Shown: positions 42,909 to 51,447 of the stretch, one piece after another
Layout of the letters: each line of letters begins with the position of its first letter
Position numbering within the stretch: position 1 is the stretch's first letter
NCBI GenBank assembly: GCA_963708095.1
Contig: OY970182.1
Span: forward strand, 992,001 to 1,056,000
Reading direction: 5' to 3'
From: JAJZVS01 sp963708095
GTDB lineage: Bacteria; Pseudomonadota; Alphaproteobacteria; Acetobacterales; Acetobacteraceae
DNA length: 64,000 bases
Position numbers and translations under genes: made by a program
The notes under the pieces: model-generated
What the model saw: only the letters and a program-made list of their open reading frames with translations
What the model was told of the DNA's origin: nothing
Databases searched by the model: none

Positions 42909-43328
42909 TCATCGCTCCCGCACCAGCAGTTGCAGCGTCTCGCCGGTGAACACCCAAAACGTCCGCGATGGGTCTTTGTCCAGTCGTAGCTTAGTCGCGC
43001 CGTGCCATAGGCTATTGTCGAGGTCAAGCCCAGCGTCCCCACTTACCACGGAGATGCAGCCGGAGCGGCGAAAATGCAGGTCAAAACCTGCATCATCGTG
43101 GTTCGTCTGATCAGTGCCAAGCTGATCTAGTTCTTTCAGCATCGGGCAAGCGACAGTGTCCGCCGTCAGCACGCCGCGCTGTCCGGCGAACACCAGCGGC
43201 GAAGGATGGCTTGGTTTCTGAGAGAGCAGCATCCATCCGCCGATCATCGCGGCCCCAGCTATCCATCCGGCGCGGCGTGCCCGGCGCTTCGCCCGAACAC
43301 CCGGCGGCAGTTCGTCTGTCTGCATCAT
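42909..43328 (-). CDS. Hypothetical single-pass membrane protein
   Basis: The 139-aa protein has a basic stretch (RAKRRARRAG), one transmembrane segment at about residues 25-41, and an external domain with two Cys (VACPMLKEL and RRSGCISVV). GGAAGGAG before the ATG-ATG supports this start. Family not recognised. Confidence 0.6.
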   Translation of the reverse strand: MMQTDELPPGVRAKRRARRAGWIAGAAMIGGWMLLSQKPSHPSPLVFAGQRGVLTADTVACPMLKELDQLGTDQTNHDDAGFDLHFRRSGCISVVSGDAGLDLDNSLWHGATKLRLDKDPSRTFWVFTGETLQLLVRER

Positions 43329-43547
43329 ACCAACTCCTTCCGTCCCGATCATATCGGCAGGTTATCGCGGGGACATTACGTTGTCATCCGTTCTGCCAGA
43401 GCCCGTCAGGCCGCCCCTCGGAAGGCTCATGGCACGCACGTTGGCAAAGCGGCAAAGGGCGGACCGAGAATTCAGATCGTGCTTGACGCAGTAGCAAGTG
43501 AATGTCTAAGCAACAGGCGTGTCTGCACTGGGAAGGGAGTTGTCGAG

Positions 43548-43802
43548 ATGGTTGACGGAAACGAAATCCCGATCGGGAACGTCCAGCCCCTTTGCCCGCA
43601 GTGCGGCGCGCAACTGCTTATTGAGCAAAACGGGATCGAGCCGGAAGCCCATGATCGAGTGTTTTGTCCCGAACACGGGACGATCGGCACTCGCGAGGAG
43701 GTAACCACCCAAGTCCTTCAACAGAGCGGGGACGAGGTCATAGAGAACCTCCAGGACTTGCTCGGCGACGTGTTCAAGCGTGCCGGGTTCAAGCCTGAGT
43801 GA
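43548..43802 (+). CDS. Small zinc-ribbon-like protein
   Basis: The 84-aa protein contains PLCPQCGAQLL and VFCPEHGTIG (C-x2-C ... C-x2-H), a likely zinc knuckle, then an acidic helix. GGAAGGGAG upstream supports the start. Function unknown. Confidence 0.65.
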   Translation: MVDGNEIPIGNVQPLCPQCGAQLLIEQNGIEPEAHDRVFCPEHGTIGTREEVTTQVLQQSGDEVIENLQDLLGDVFKRAGFKPE

Positions 43803-43964
43803 CACCGTGCGGCAGTCATCAGAAGCGGGGGAGGATGACATGGTTTCCATGGCGGATTCCTGACGGGAAAAATATTGAGAACGAAAGGCGAACGAGTGGA
43901 CATGAGGCAGGATTTTGCGGGGTGGGGCAGCGCTCACACAGCGATCAAGGGGGGTCGATGGGAT

Positions 43965-44015
43965 CGGACGCAACCATACACCGGTTGCATCCGTAACTGC
44001 GTATGGTTGCGTCCG
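43965..44015. repeat. Inverted repeat with CCATAC/GTATGG core
   Basis: Perfect 15-bp arms CGGACGCAACCATAC (43965-43979) and its complement (44001-44015) flank a 21-bp centre that contains a related GGTTGCATCCG. The CCATAC/GTATGG core also occurs in the dyad upstream of the resolvase at 45065-45094, so both may be recombinase-binding sites. Confidence 0.6.
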
Positions 44016-44418
44016 TGTCGATCGAGCGATGGGCACCCTCCCGCCGCCATGGGCACAGCGCCATGGTGGCGTTGCCATGGTGCGGAACGCCAGTCACCAC
44101 GACGCCAGCACCAGCACGATCAGCACCGCGATCGGTCGCACCACCATCCCCGCCGGTCATCTGGCATCACCAGCGGCGATGATAGCGCGGCGTGGTGGTG
44201 GTGGTCGCGGCGATCGCCAACGCCAGCGGTGCAGCCGGCCGATGGAGTGCAGCCGAACCGCGCCACCCGCCTGCCAGGCTTGCGCCACGGCAGGATGCAG
44301 CCGCTTGGCGCTACGTCGGCGCGGCGATCGGCCAGGACGGCGCCAGCGGGCCGGATTTGGGCGGATACGACAACGCCGCCCTGCGGCGGCGCTGCGTCGG
44401 ATCGGCAGTGAGCGGGGA
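44016..44418. other. Region without a recognised gene
   Basis: Several overlapping frames are open but none has a recognisable domain or a good start. Part may be a resolution site for the neighbouring resolvase. Confidence 0.4.
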
Positions 44419-45027
44419 TCAGGCTGGGGCAGGCGTCATGGCGGATTTGATCCGCTGCACCGTGCTGGTGCCGACGCCAAGCTCGCGCCCGACCTTCAAG
44501 ATACCCACGCCAGCGGCCAGGCGCGCCGCTACAGCGGCTTCCACGTCTGCCCCGACCTTCGGGCGCCCGAACGTCTTGCCCGCCGCCTTGGCGCGTGTGA
44601 GGCCGGCGTTGACACGGGCGCGGATCATCTCCCGCTCAAACTCCGCGAAGGCGCCTCGCACCTGAAAGAACATCCGCCCGGCCGGCGTGGTGGTGTCAAT
44701 GCCGTCCTGATACAGCACCAGATCGACGCGGGACGCCTCCAACTCCCCGAGCGTGTCCAGTAGCCCGGTCAAGCTGCGCCCCAGCCGGTCCATCGCCCAT
44801 ACCAGCGCCACATCGAACCGGCCGCGCGAGGCATCCTTGAGCAGCGCGTCCAGGCCGGGGCGTTGGTCCCGGCCCTTGGCGCCGCTGATCCCAGCATCCT
44901 CATAGACCGCGGTAATGGTCCATCCGCGCTGCGCCGCGACCGCCTCCAACGCGAGCCGTTGGTTGTCGGTGGTCTGCCCATCCGTGGAAACCCGTATATA
45001 CAGCGCCGCGCGCTTCGTCTTCGCCAT
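44419..45027 (-). CDS. Serine recombinase (resolvase/invertase)
   Basis: The 202-aa protein has the catalytic Ser in LYIRVSTDGQTTDNQRLALE, Arg residues in WAMDRLGRSLTGLLDTL, the long E helix (GAFAEFEREMIRARVNAGL) and a C-terminal helix-turn-helix with VGRELGVGTSTVQRI. The small size fits a Tn3-type resolvase or DNA invertase. GGAGG lies before the ATG. It is probably autoregulated through the overlapping dyad at 45065-45094. Confidence 0.93.
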   Translation of the reverse strand: MAKTKRAALYIRVSTDGQTTDNQRLALEAVAAQRGWTITAVYEDAGISGAKGRDQRPGLDALLKDASRGRFDVALVWAMDRLGRSLTGLLDTLGELEASRVDLVLYQDGIDTTTPAGRMFFQVRGAFAEFEREMIRARVNAGLTRAKAAGKTFGRPKVGADVEAAVAARLAAGVGILKVGRELGVGTSTVQRIKSAMTPAPA

Positions 45028-45050
45028 GACCGCCTCCGTTTGACGATCCG

Positions 45051-45094
45051 AACATAGGCGGCGTCCATACGGAAATCAAGTGATAAACGTATGG
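45051..45094 (-). promoter_or_regulatory. Resolvase promoter and overlapping dyad
   Basis: On the minus strand there is a -35 TTGATT (45079-45074), a 17-bp spacer and a -10 TATGTT (45056-45051). The dyad CCATACG ... CGTATGG spans 30 bp (45065-45094), the size of one resolvase dimer site, and covers the -35. Confidence 0.58.
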
Positions 45095-45274
45095 GCAAAT
45101 CCGTCGTTTCGGGCCGCCGTCGCGGTAGGGGTTGCGCGCCGCACTCTGGGAGGGTTTTCGGTATGGCCTACCGGCGGCGCTGTTCCAGGGTGCAGCCGGT
45201 GCGCCGGCAGACCCAGCGGGCGCGACGGCGGCGAAGGCGCTGCCAGCGGCGAAGGCGATCGAGTAGGGCGGCGA

Positions 45275-45667
45275 TCACGCCATCACCGGGTTTGTCGGCC
45301 CGGGTTCGTCGGGCTGGCATGGCTCGTCCGGTTCCAGATCGGCCGGCAGAACCGGTATTGGCAGGATGCTAGACATCTTCGGCGTCGTGTAGGGTGCCAG
45401 TTCCTTGGCTACAGCAACGGCTCCGACTAGATTGCCGGCCTTGACGAGCGTAACCATAGCAATGTGCATCACCGCCGTTGCAGACAGGTGCTCGATTTCA
45501 TCGCCGGTGAGGCGCTTTAGAACGTCGGCAACGGCAGTATCAACGCTCAATTCCCTAGCGATAGTCTTGGAGTTCTTGCGTCCAGGTGGCCTGCCGGCTC
45601 CGCGGCGTTTCCCGCCATGCGCCTTCATGTCGGGCGGGGTGGTCGGGGTATCAGGAGTGACTTGCAT
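45275..45667 (-). CDS. Phage-type small protein with basic N-terminus
   Basis: The 130-aa protein opens with HGGKRRGAGRPPGRKNSKTI, the Gly/Arg/Pro motif seen at the start of phage terminase small subunits and related DNA-packaging proteins. A helical middle and an acidic Pro-rich tail follow. No large terminase subunit is present. Assignment to the small-terminase class is tentative. Confidence 0.55.
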   Translation of the reverse strand: MQVTPDTPTTPPDMKAHGGKRRGAGRPPGRKNSKTIARELSVDTAVADVLKRLTGDEIEHLSATAVMHIAMVTLVKAGNLVGAVAVAKELAPYTTPKMSSILPIPVLPADLEPDEPCQPDEPGPTNPVMA

Positions 45668-45753
45668 CTTGAAATTCAATATCCATAAAGTTTTTGGGGT
45701 CTTTGTGTGCGGTGCGACGCCGGAACCTACGCCCCGACGCCGCACCCTGTCGG

Positions 45754-46074
45754 CTACCAGCCCTGCTTATAGGCGTCGTAGTCCTTCACGAAACCAGCCG
45801 CCTCCCCTGTGAGCGTTTCACGATCGCCACCTGCTTTCAGGAAGGCGAACACCGCGCCCCGGCTCAGCCCTACCGGTTCCGGCTCGCTCACCGGCACCAC
45901 TGGCCGGGCGAACACTCCATCTCCGGCCGGCAGATGTCCGACCAGCCGTTCGGCGCCACGTTGCAGCCGCGCGGTCTGTTCGTTGATTACGGCTTGGCGC
46001 CCCTCCCTTTCTACTGCGCGCCAACGGTCGATATCGACCATCAACGCCTGCAATTTAGGATCGAACCCGATCAC
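45754..46074 (-). CDS. Hypothetical island protein
   Basis: The 106-aa protein starts at a GTG overlapping the upstream stop (GTGA). The first half is helical (MVDIDRWRAVEREGRQAVIN). No recognised family. Confidence 0.55.
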   Translation of the reverse strand: MIGFDPKLQALMVDIDRWRAVEREGRQAVINEQTARLQRGAERLVGHLPAGDGVFARPVVPVSEPEPVGLSRGAVFAFLKAGGDRETLTGEAAGFVKDYDAYKQGW

Positions 46075-46631
46075 GCTACCACCCCCGCCCAAATCTCCCG
46101 CTCGGTCTCAGCGCAATGCACTTCCCTTCCGGGCCGCTGCGGCAGCGTAACCGTGCCGGCGAGTTCCGCGATATTCGGAATGCCGAGTTTGCCCGCGCCA
46201 CGCAACGCATACAACGCCGCGGTGCCTTTATCAAACTCCGCCTGCGCGACTGCCAACGCTTCGCGCGCCGCATCTGCCGCTTCGCAAGCCGCGATACGTG
46301 CTGCAATAATATCGTTGAACGCGGGCGTAAGGCTTACGTCAATCTCAGCCTTCAGCGCGACGTGAGCCGCGATGATCTGGTTTTCGGTAATCTCTCGCGT
46401 AAGGTCTGCCAACGCTTCATTAGCGTTAGCGTTGTGAAGGGCGAGGATCAGGTCGCGAGGATCATCATCAACGGCGGGTTTCGCGATGCGAGCCTTAGCA
46501 GCCGCAGTTACGGCGCGCGCGTCGGCAAGCACAGCGTCCGCATTCGTCTTAGCGAGATTTGCCGCGGCGAAGGCAAGCTCAGCAGCGCGCACGGGATCAA
46601 CTGCAACGGCGGTGGTGGTGGTGGTGCTCAT
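46071..46631 (-). CDS. Ala-rich coiled-coil protein
   Basis: The 186-aa protein is strongly helical and rich in Ala and Asp, with a Thr run at the N-terminus and FAAANLAKTNADAVLADARA in the first coil. Such proteins are common as prophage hypotheticals. Function unknown. Confidence 0.58.
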   Translation of the reverse strand: MSTTTTTAVAVDPVRAAELAFAAANLAKTNADAVLADARAVTAAAKARIAKPAVDDDPRDLILALHNANANEALADLTREITENQIIAAHVALKAEIDVSLTPAFNDIIAARIAACEAADAAREALAVAQAEFDKGTAALYALRGAGKLGIPNIAELAGTVTLPQRPGREVHCAETEREIWAGVVA

Positions 46632-46703
46632 TCTCAATTCGCCTTCAATGTTTGCCAGCTATGCCGGCTGATTGTGTAAGTCGTGGTATGGAGTTTTGTT
46701 TGG

Positions 46704-46910
46704 TTATGCGCCGGATGCGGTGACTGCGAGGTCATTGGCGCGATCGTTAAGCACGTTCAACGCCTTCTTCGCTTGCTCGCGTGACAGCATCCCAAGTTCT
46801 GTTCTATCCGCGGTGAGGATTGAGTATTGTGTATTGCGACCCAACACCTCGATCGTCGCCACGTGCGCGAAGTTAATCCAACAGCCCTCGATCTCTACAA
46901 ACTGATGCAT
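46704..46910 (-). CDS. Small hypothetical protein
   Basis: The 68-aa protein opens FVEIEGCWINFAHVATIEVL and ends in a helix (SREQAKKALNVLNDRAND). It could be a small regulatory or anti-restriction type protein, but I recognise no family. Confidence 0.5.
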   Translation of the reverse strand: MHQFVEIEGCWINFAHVATIEVLGRNTQYSILTADRTELGMLSREQAKKALNVLNDRANDLAVTASGA

Positions 46911-47061
46911 GTGCCTCTTGCTTGAGATAGGGAAGACCCGCGAGCCGGCGATCGGCTGCGGGTAGTCGTGAATATCATTATGCAAGTCGCGTCCCCACAG
47001 GACCCCCGAGGGTGGTCCCCGTTCCCAAACGGGAGACACCCCCTTTAGGGGGGGGGATCGC

Positions 47062-47223
47062 GGGAACGTGGGAACGTCTAGAGAAAGGCCACGCTCCCAT
47101 GATTCTGTTACGGCATATTGTTGGGAACGTGGGAACGTCTAGAGAAAGGCCACGTTCCCACGTTCCCAAGGGATCACGGGAACGGTCGGGAACGTGGGAA
47201 CGCCTAGAGCAACTGCCGTTCCC
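47062..47223. repeat. Three direct repeats beside the helicase gene
   Basis: Copies start at 47062, 47123 and 47188. Each begins GGGAACGTGGGAACG, continues CTAGAG and ends in an inverted CGTTCCC, so each copy is itself a hairpin. Spacing is about 61-65 bp. The position just past the helicase gene suggests an origin with iterons. Confidence 0.78.
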
Positions 47224-47249
47224 GCGGCTTTTCGCTGTTCGTTGCGACA

Positions 47250-48641
47250 TCAATCCTGGTCGGGCACCTCCATGGCACCCGGCACCCGCCCCCCTTCGGT
47301 GACCTGGATCAGGCCGCCGTTGATTGCCCACTCCGCCACGCCTTCCAATTTGGACCTCGGGAGCACGGCCAGGTCGGGGTGGAGTTCGGTGCGGCGGGTA
47401 AAGAGGCCGCGCTTGCCGGTCCGGGTGAACGGCTCGCCCGCCAGCCCCGACTGCCGGCATGCCTCCACCAGCACGTCGGCCAAGCTCCCGAGGTCCAGGG
47501 AGACAGGCGCCTCGGCCGGCTCAGGCGCGTCCTGGCCGGTCACGTCGATCAGCCGGCCGCTGGTCGGGTCCATCTTGAACAGGCGTCGTTTCCCAACTGG
47601 CGCGCCTTGATGGTTCCCCTTGACCAAGCTCCCCCAGACCGTGCCCTCGGCCGGCTGATCGGCCTTTGGCCGCGTGCCGGTGTCGCGCAGCGCCGGGGTA
47701 AGCGCATAGGCGAAGCGGGAATTGAAAATCCATGCCCCCGATCCGCGCATGGTCGGGGCGGCCGGGTCGATTGCCTTTGCTGTATGCCCCACGCCGAGGA
47801 TCGTCACATTGCGCGACTGCGCCACCTCGCGCAATCGTCTCATTAAAGGTTTGACGTAGTTGGCGCTGTCTTCGTCGCCGTTGATGAAATCTCCGATGGG
47901 GTCCAACGCAAGCAGCGTTGGCGCAATGTGCGTTTCATCCGCAATGCTGTCCAACAGTTCTTCTAGGCCACGTTCCGCGAACCGTGTCAGTGCTGCGGCG
48001 CGCCCTTCCTCGCGCACAAGCACGGGATCAAAGGCTGGCAACTCGATACCGGGCACAACGAAGATCGGCAGCCCCGCGCGCGTGTTTTTCGGATCGAGCG
48101 ACGCCACGCGACGGTGTATCTCTTGCGCGCTGTCTTCCAGCGACAAGTATATCACGGAACCTCCGCCCTCCCGCGGAACATGACCGCCGAACGGCCCAGG
48201 GACAAACCCCAGATTGCCCGGCGGCATGACTGCGGCGCGTGCCACACTCAAGCAGAGATCCAGCACCGCGAGGGACTTGCCGATGCCGCCTGGCCCGAAC
48301 AGAACACCCGCGACCCCGAGCGGGAAGATCGGCTGCAACAGGAATTGCTGCGGCGGAGGGTCGCCTTGTGTGTAACGATCAAGCCGCCATGGGCCGAGGT
48401 CGATCTTGTAGGGCGGCTTCTCAGCATGCCGTTGCGGAGGATCGCCGCCAGCACCCCGCCGCTGCCCGCCAGCGCCAGCGCCAGCACGGCGGGGCCTTGG
48501 CCAGGGACGGTCGGGGTGCGCCTCTGCGTCGGCAAGCTCGGCCGCAAAACTGCCGGGTGGATTGAGAAGTCCGGGCCGCAGTCGTGCGGCCATCCTTTCG
48601 AGCATGGTGGCCGGCGCGTCGTCGTCACGGTCGATACTCAC
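47250..48641 (-). CDS. RepA-like AAA helicase
   Basis: The 463-aa protein has Walker A GVLFGPGGIGKSLAVLD at about residue 110. Walker B lies in TLLALDPIGDFINGDED, followed by VTILGVGHTAKAIDP. This matches the AAA_25/RepA hexameric helicases of plasmids and phage satellites. The N-terminal 85 residues are Arg/Pro-rich and probably unfolded. A C-terminal winged-helix-like part follows at about 370-460. It should drive replication of the element from the adjacent repeats. Confidence 0.85.
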   Translation of the reverse strand: MSIDRDDDAPATMLERMAARLRPGLLNPPGSFAAELADAEAHPDRPWPRPRRAGAGAGGQRRGAGGDPPQRHAEKPPYKIDLGPWRLDRYTQGDPPPQQFLLQPIFPLGVAGVLFGPGGIGKSLAVLDLCLSVARAAVMPPGNLGFVPGPFGGHVPREGGGSVIYLSLEDSAQEIHRRVASLDPKNTRAGLPIFVVPGIELPAFDPVLVREEGRAAALTRFAERGLEELLDSIADETHIAPTLLALDPIGDFINGDEDSANYVKPLMRRLREVAQSRNVTILGVGHTAKAIDPAAPTMRGSGAWIFNSRFAYALTPALRDTGTRPKADQPAEGTVWGSLVKGNHQGAPVGKRRLFKMDPTSGRLIDVTGQDAPEPAEAPVSLDLGSLADVLVEACRQSGLAGEPFTRTGKRGLFTRRTELHPDLAVLPRSKLEGVAEWAINGGLIQVTEGGRVPGAMEVPDQD

Positions 48642-48949
48642 GCTGCGGCGCCAAGTTGGGCCGCACGCGCGTCCATCAACCGACTGAACATCCGCGCAGC
48701 GTCAGAGTGGCGTGGACAGAAAATACCAACTGGTCGGCGCTGACGGATCATCTCGGCGATCGTCGCCAATTCGCTTCCACGTGGTTCGTCATCACCGGGC
48801 CGCAGATAGGTCCAATTCAGTCGTTCGCGGACTTGATTTTCAGGCGGCAACAGATAGACCGCAGCGCAGACCTTACCTCTACGGTCAAGACGGTCTGCTG
48901 CGCGGATAACGTAGTCGTTTGGAATGGTCATCATAGTAGGATTGTCCAT
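48638..48949 (-). CDS. Hypothetical protein coupled to the helicase
   Basis: The 103-aa protein includes DYVIRAADRLDRRGKVCAAV and QRRPVGIFCPRHSDAARMFS. Its stop overlaps the helicase start by 4 nt. Function unknown; possibly a replication accessory. Confidence 0.55.
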   Translation of the reverse strand: MDNPTMMTIPNDYVIRAADRLDRRGKVCAAVYLLPPENQVRERLNWTYLRPGDDEPRGSELATIAEMIRQRRPVGIFCPRHSDAARMFSRLMDARAAQLGAAA

Positions 48950-48990
48950 GCGGGCCGCGTTGCGGCACGCCATAGGTGTTTGTGTAAGTG

Positions 48991-49212
48991 TTAAGCGAGA
49001 TACTCGCGAAGGTCCATACGCGAAGCTTTGCGCTTCGCATCGGACCGCAGTGTGCTTGCATCCTGATATAGAACCTCGGCGCGATCCCCGTTGCCAACGT
49101 AATTCTGCCAGCACGCGGCTTGTTCGCACAACCACGCCAGCCCCAACAGATCGGACTGAGTGCCGATTGTCGCAAACTGATTGAGCGGCTTAATCCTACG
49201 CATCGCGCTCAC
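48991..49212 (-). CDS. Small hypothetical protein
   Basis: The 73-aa protein includes LLGLAWLCEQAACWQNYVGN. The start overlaps the upstream stop by 4 nt. No family recognised. Confidence 0.5.
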   Translation of the reverse strand: MSAMRRIKPLNQFATIGTQSDLLGLAWLCEQAACWQNYVGNGDRAEVLYQDASTLRSDAKRKASRMDLREYLA

Positions 49213-49502
49213 TTGCCGGGCGCCGGCACCGCGGTTTCGGTCTTCATGCTCGCCATGAGCTTGAAGAAGTCAATTGCCATATCGAGCCGAGCGAACGTCA
49301 AGATTGCATTCTCGCCGGCCGAGATCAGTCGCGCCAGATATTTCCTTTGCGCATCGCTCGGCCATTCGTAACCGGCGCGGATGATCGGGCCGGGAGCGTT
49401 AGGGCCTTGCGCGACTACCATGAAGTGGATTGCCCACTCGGGTTTGCCGTTAATGGCCGCGCGCTCTCTCAGAGAGTAACGGTAGGGAATAGGATTACTC
49501 AT
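49209..49502 (-). CDS. Hypothetical island protein
   Basis: The 97-aa protein includes YEWPSDAQRKYLARLISAGE. It is coupled to the next small gene. No family recognised. Confidence 0.52.
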   Translation of the reverse strand: MSNPIPYRYSLRERAAINGKPEWAIHFMVVAQGPNAPGPIIRAGYEWPSDAQRKYLARLISAGENAILTFARLDMAIDFFKLMASMKTETAVPAPGK

Positions 49503-49595
49503 GTTTTTGTCTCTAGCTAATTAGCGCAAGCTATGCCTGCGCGTTATGTTACGATAAAGGATGATTGTTATGCTTAACGCAGCACGACGCCGCGC

Positions 49596-49859
49596 TTAGT
49601 CTTCGTCGCCAGAGAACGTCTTAGCGAACCACGCCGTCACGTTGCCGGCTTGCGTCATGGTATGGCACTTAACCACTATGCCGCGGCCTTCCATGACTGC
49701 GCATTCAACACGCTCACGCTGCTTAAACCCGAGGTTTCTGCGGTCACTTTGCATAGTCTCGTGTTGTAATCCTCCCTCAAGGTATTTCGGAGGGAGGATC
49801 GTTAGCGTTACGCCGCGGCCGATCTCTTGAGCGTGTAGCGTCCATGTTACGGGCCGCAT
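49596..49859 (-). CDS. Small hypothetical protein
   Basis: The 87-aa protein contains FKQRERVECAVMEGRGIVVK. It overlaps the excisionase-like gene by 13 nt. Function unknown. Confidence 0.5.
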   Translation of the reverse strand: MRPVTWTLHAQEIGRGVTLTILPPKYLEGGLQHETMQSDRRNLGFKQRERVECAVMEGRGIVVKCHTMTQAGNVTAWFAKTFSGDED

Positions 49860-50089
49860 CGCGCTTCCGTAGCGGAACCGGGGCGCGGCGCGACATACAC
49901 AACGGGCTGTGCATTCGCATAAGCGATAGCATCCGCGACGTTGATAAGGGTTCTGCCAGCTACGCGCCGCGCCACTAAATCTCCATTACCCAGGAGCTTA
50001 TAAATCGTGCTGCGGGACAAAGTCAGTATCTCGCCGAGCTTATCGACGGTCGCAAAAGCCGGAAACGCAGTAGCAGTTTCGTCAACCAA
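49847..50089 (-). CDS. Excisionase-like DNA-binding protein
   Basis: The 80-aa protein starts at a TTG. It has a MerR/AlpA-type winged helix: VDKLGEILTLSRSTIYKLLG followed by LVARRVAGRTLINVADAIAY. It probably regulates excision or early genes. Confidence 0.7.
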   Translation of the reverse strand: MVDETATAFPAFATVDKLGEILTLSRSTIYKLLGNGDLVARRVAGRTLINVADAIAYANAQPVVYVAPRPGSATEARCGP

Positions 50090-50125
50090 GGTCTGTATTC
50101 CTCGGTTAGGGGTTAACGCTAAGAT

Positions 50126-50293
50126 CTATGCGAGATGCGCCGTAAACCAATTGTCCAAGCTGTCTGCGTCAATAAGGACGCGGCGACCTAAGCGCACAGA
50201 TCGCGGTCCATTACCCGACGCAATGAGCCGGTCCATTGTCGGCATACTAACGCCAAGGCGCCTACGCGCCTGCTCTCGGCTAAGAACGGTCAT
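50126..50293 (-). CDS. Second excisionase-like protein (55 aa)
   Basis: The 55-codon frame runs from ATG at 50293 to TAG at 50126. The product opens MTVLSREQARRRLGVSMPTM and continues DRLIASGNGPRSVRLGRRVL, a typical AlpA/Xis winged helix. It lies directly upstream of the other excisionase-like gene. It is easily missed because of its size. Confidence 0.78.
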   Translation of the reverse strand: MTVLSREQARRRLGVSMPTMDRLIASGNGPRSVRLGRRVLIDADSLDNWFTAHLA

Positions 50294-50757
50294 ATTATCG
50301 TCCTTGGATTGATGTTGCAGAAAATACCGCGCACATGCGCGGATGAATTTCGCCTAGTTTGTAAACTCCTTCGCCATCGTGGGGCACGCTGCATCCCTCT
50401 CGGTTTTACGGATGTTGCCGTATGCAGCCTCTCGCCGTGACTACTACGCCCCCCACTAGGGCCGCATCACTTCGCCTTCACGCGGTGTTACCCCGCCGGC
50501 CTGGCAGTCCTGTCGCCAGTGGCGGCCGAAGCCGCCTTCATCATATGGGTGCCCCTTGCGGGGTCATCCCAAAGTCAGGAATAAAAAAATCAGATACGCA
50601 CAAACTGACTGATCTCTGAACGCCTGCACCTATGACACATTCTAAAGATGGTGCCGCCGTGTTTCAAGCGAAAACGTATCGACCGTAATCCCGCCTGTCC
50701 GCGGTTCTTCCATTCCACTTGCAATGTATCACTTTCTGGCGCAGGTTGCAAGCTTAT
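50294..50757. other. Region without a supported gene
   Basis: It probably contains the promoter of the leftward small-gene run. An AT-rich stretch (AATAAAAAAATCAGATACGC) and a hairpin GGGTGCCCCTTGCGGGGTCA lie near 50545-50600. No gene is seen. Confidence 0.45.
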
Positions 50758-51235
50758 TCAACTGCGGACGAAACGTGTCCTCGTTACGCGGACATCACCG
50801 GCCCGCTGGGCGGCGATCTCCGCCAGCTTCGCCGCCTGTTCCGGCTTCGGAGCACGCGCGACGGCGAGCAGAACCGACTGGTTGTCATCGAGACCAGCGG
50901 CACGGGCCGCTTCCTTCGCCTCCGGGGCGATGCTGGCGATCTTGACGGCGCGCTGGGCCTCGGTGCGGTCGATGCCGAGGTCGCGGACGGCCTTGCTGAT
51001 CGCGCCTTCGTTGCCACGGCCCGACCCGACCTTGGAAAATACCGCATCGTGCGGCATTTTCTCAGCGGTCAGCCGGACCCATTCCGCGATATGGTCCGCG
51101 CGTTCCTGTGCGGACTTGGCGCCATTCGGCTAGGCGGCGGCTGTCAACGCCGATCTCCGGCAGGGTGGCCTCACTTCGATTGTCCGAAGTTTGGACAATC
51201 GAATCCCTGTCACTTCCCGCCTTCGCCACGTCGCC
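50758..51235 (-). pseudogene. Decayed ParB-like regulator
   Basis: The C-terminal frame reads AISKAVRDLGIDRTEAQRAV and KIASIAPEAKEAARAAGLDD, a ParB-like helical domain. It extends upstream of its only ATG as GAKSAQERADHIAEWVRLTA until a TAG. A shifted frame further upstream gives LPEIGVDSRRLAEWR. A frameshift and stop near 51130 therefore break the gene; only part could be made. Confidence 0.6.
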
Positions 51236-51249
51236 CGCAGCCTGCCCGT

Positions 51250-51447
51250 CTAGCCCGGCGGCGCACCATGCGCCTCGCGCGGCGGGACGATCAGCCTGCC
51301 CCCGGTTTGCTCCGCGATCGCCTGGGCGGCCGGCGCCAGCGGTTCCCCCGCGCCAAGCCGGCATTGCACCTGCCCGTCCGGCCCGATGATCGTCCATCGG
51401 TCGGGCCACCGCGGATCGCGGATCGCGCGAAAGGTCGGGCCGGTCAT
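51250..51447 (-). CDS. Small protein coupled to the integrase
   Basis: The 65-aa protein contains FRAIRDPRWPDRWTIIGPDG. Its ATG overlaps the integrase stop (ATGA). Similar short proteins follow integrases in related islands. Function unknown. Confidence 0.6.
   Translation of the reverse strand: MTGPTFRAIRDPRWPDRWTIIGPDGQVQCRLGAGEPLAPAAQAIAEQTGGRLIVPPREAHGAPPG

Noticed and set aside
47062..47223. CRISPR array
   Set aside because: There are only three copies with unequal, partly related spacers, each copy folds on itself, and no cas genes are nearby; an origin-like repeat fits better.
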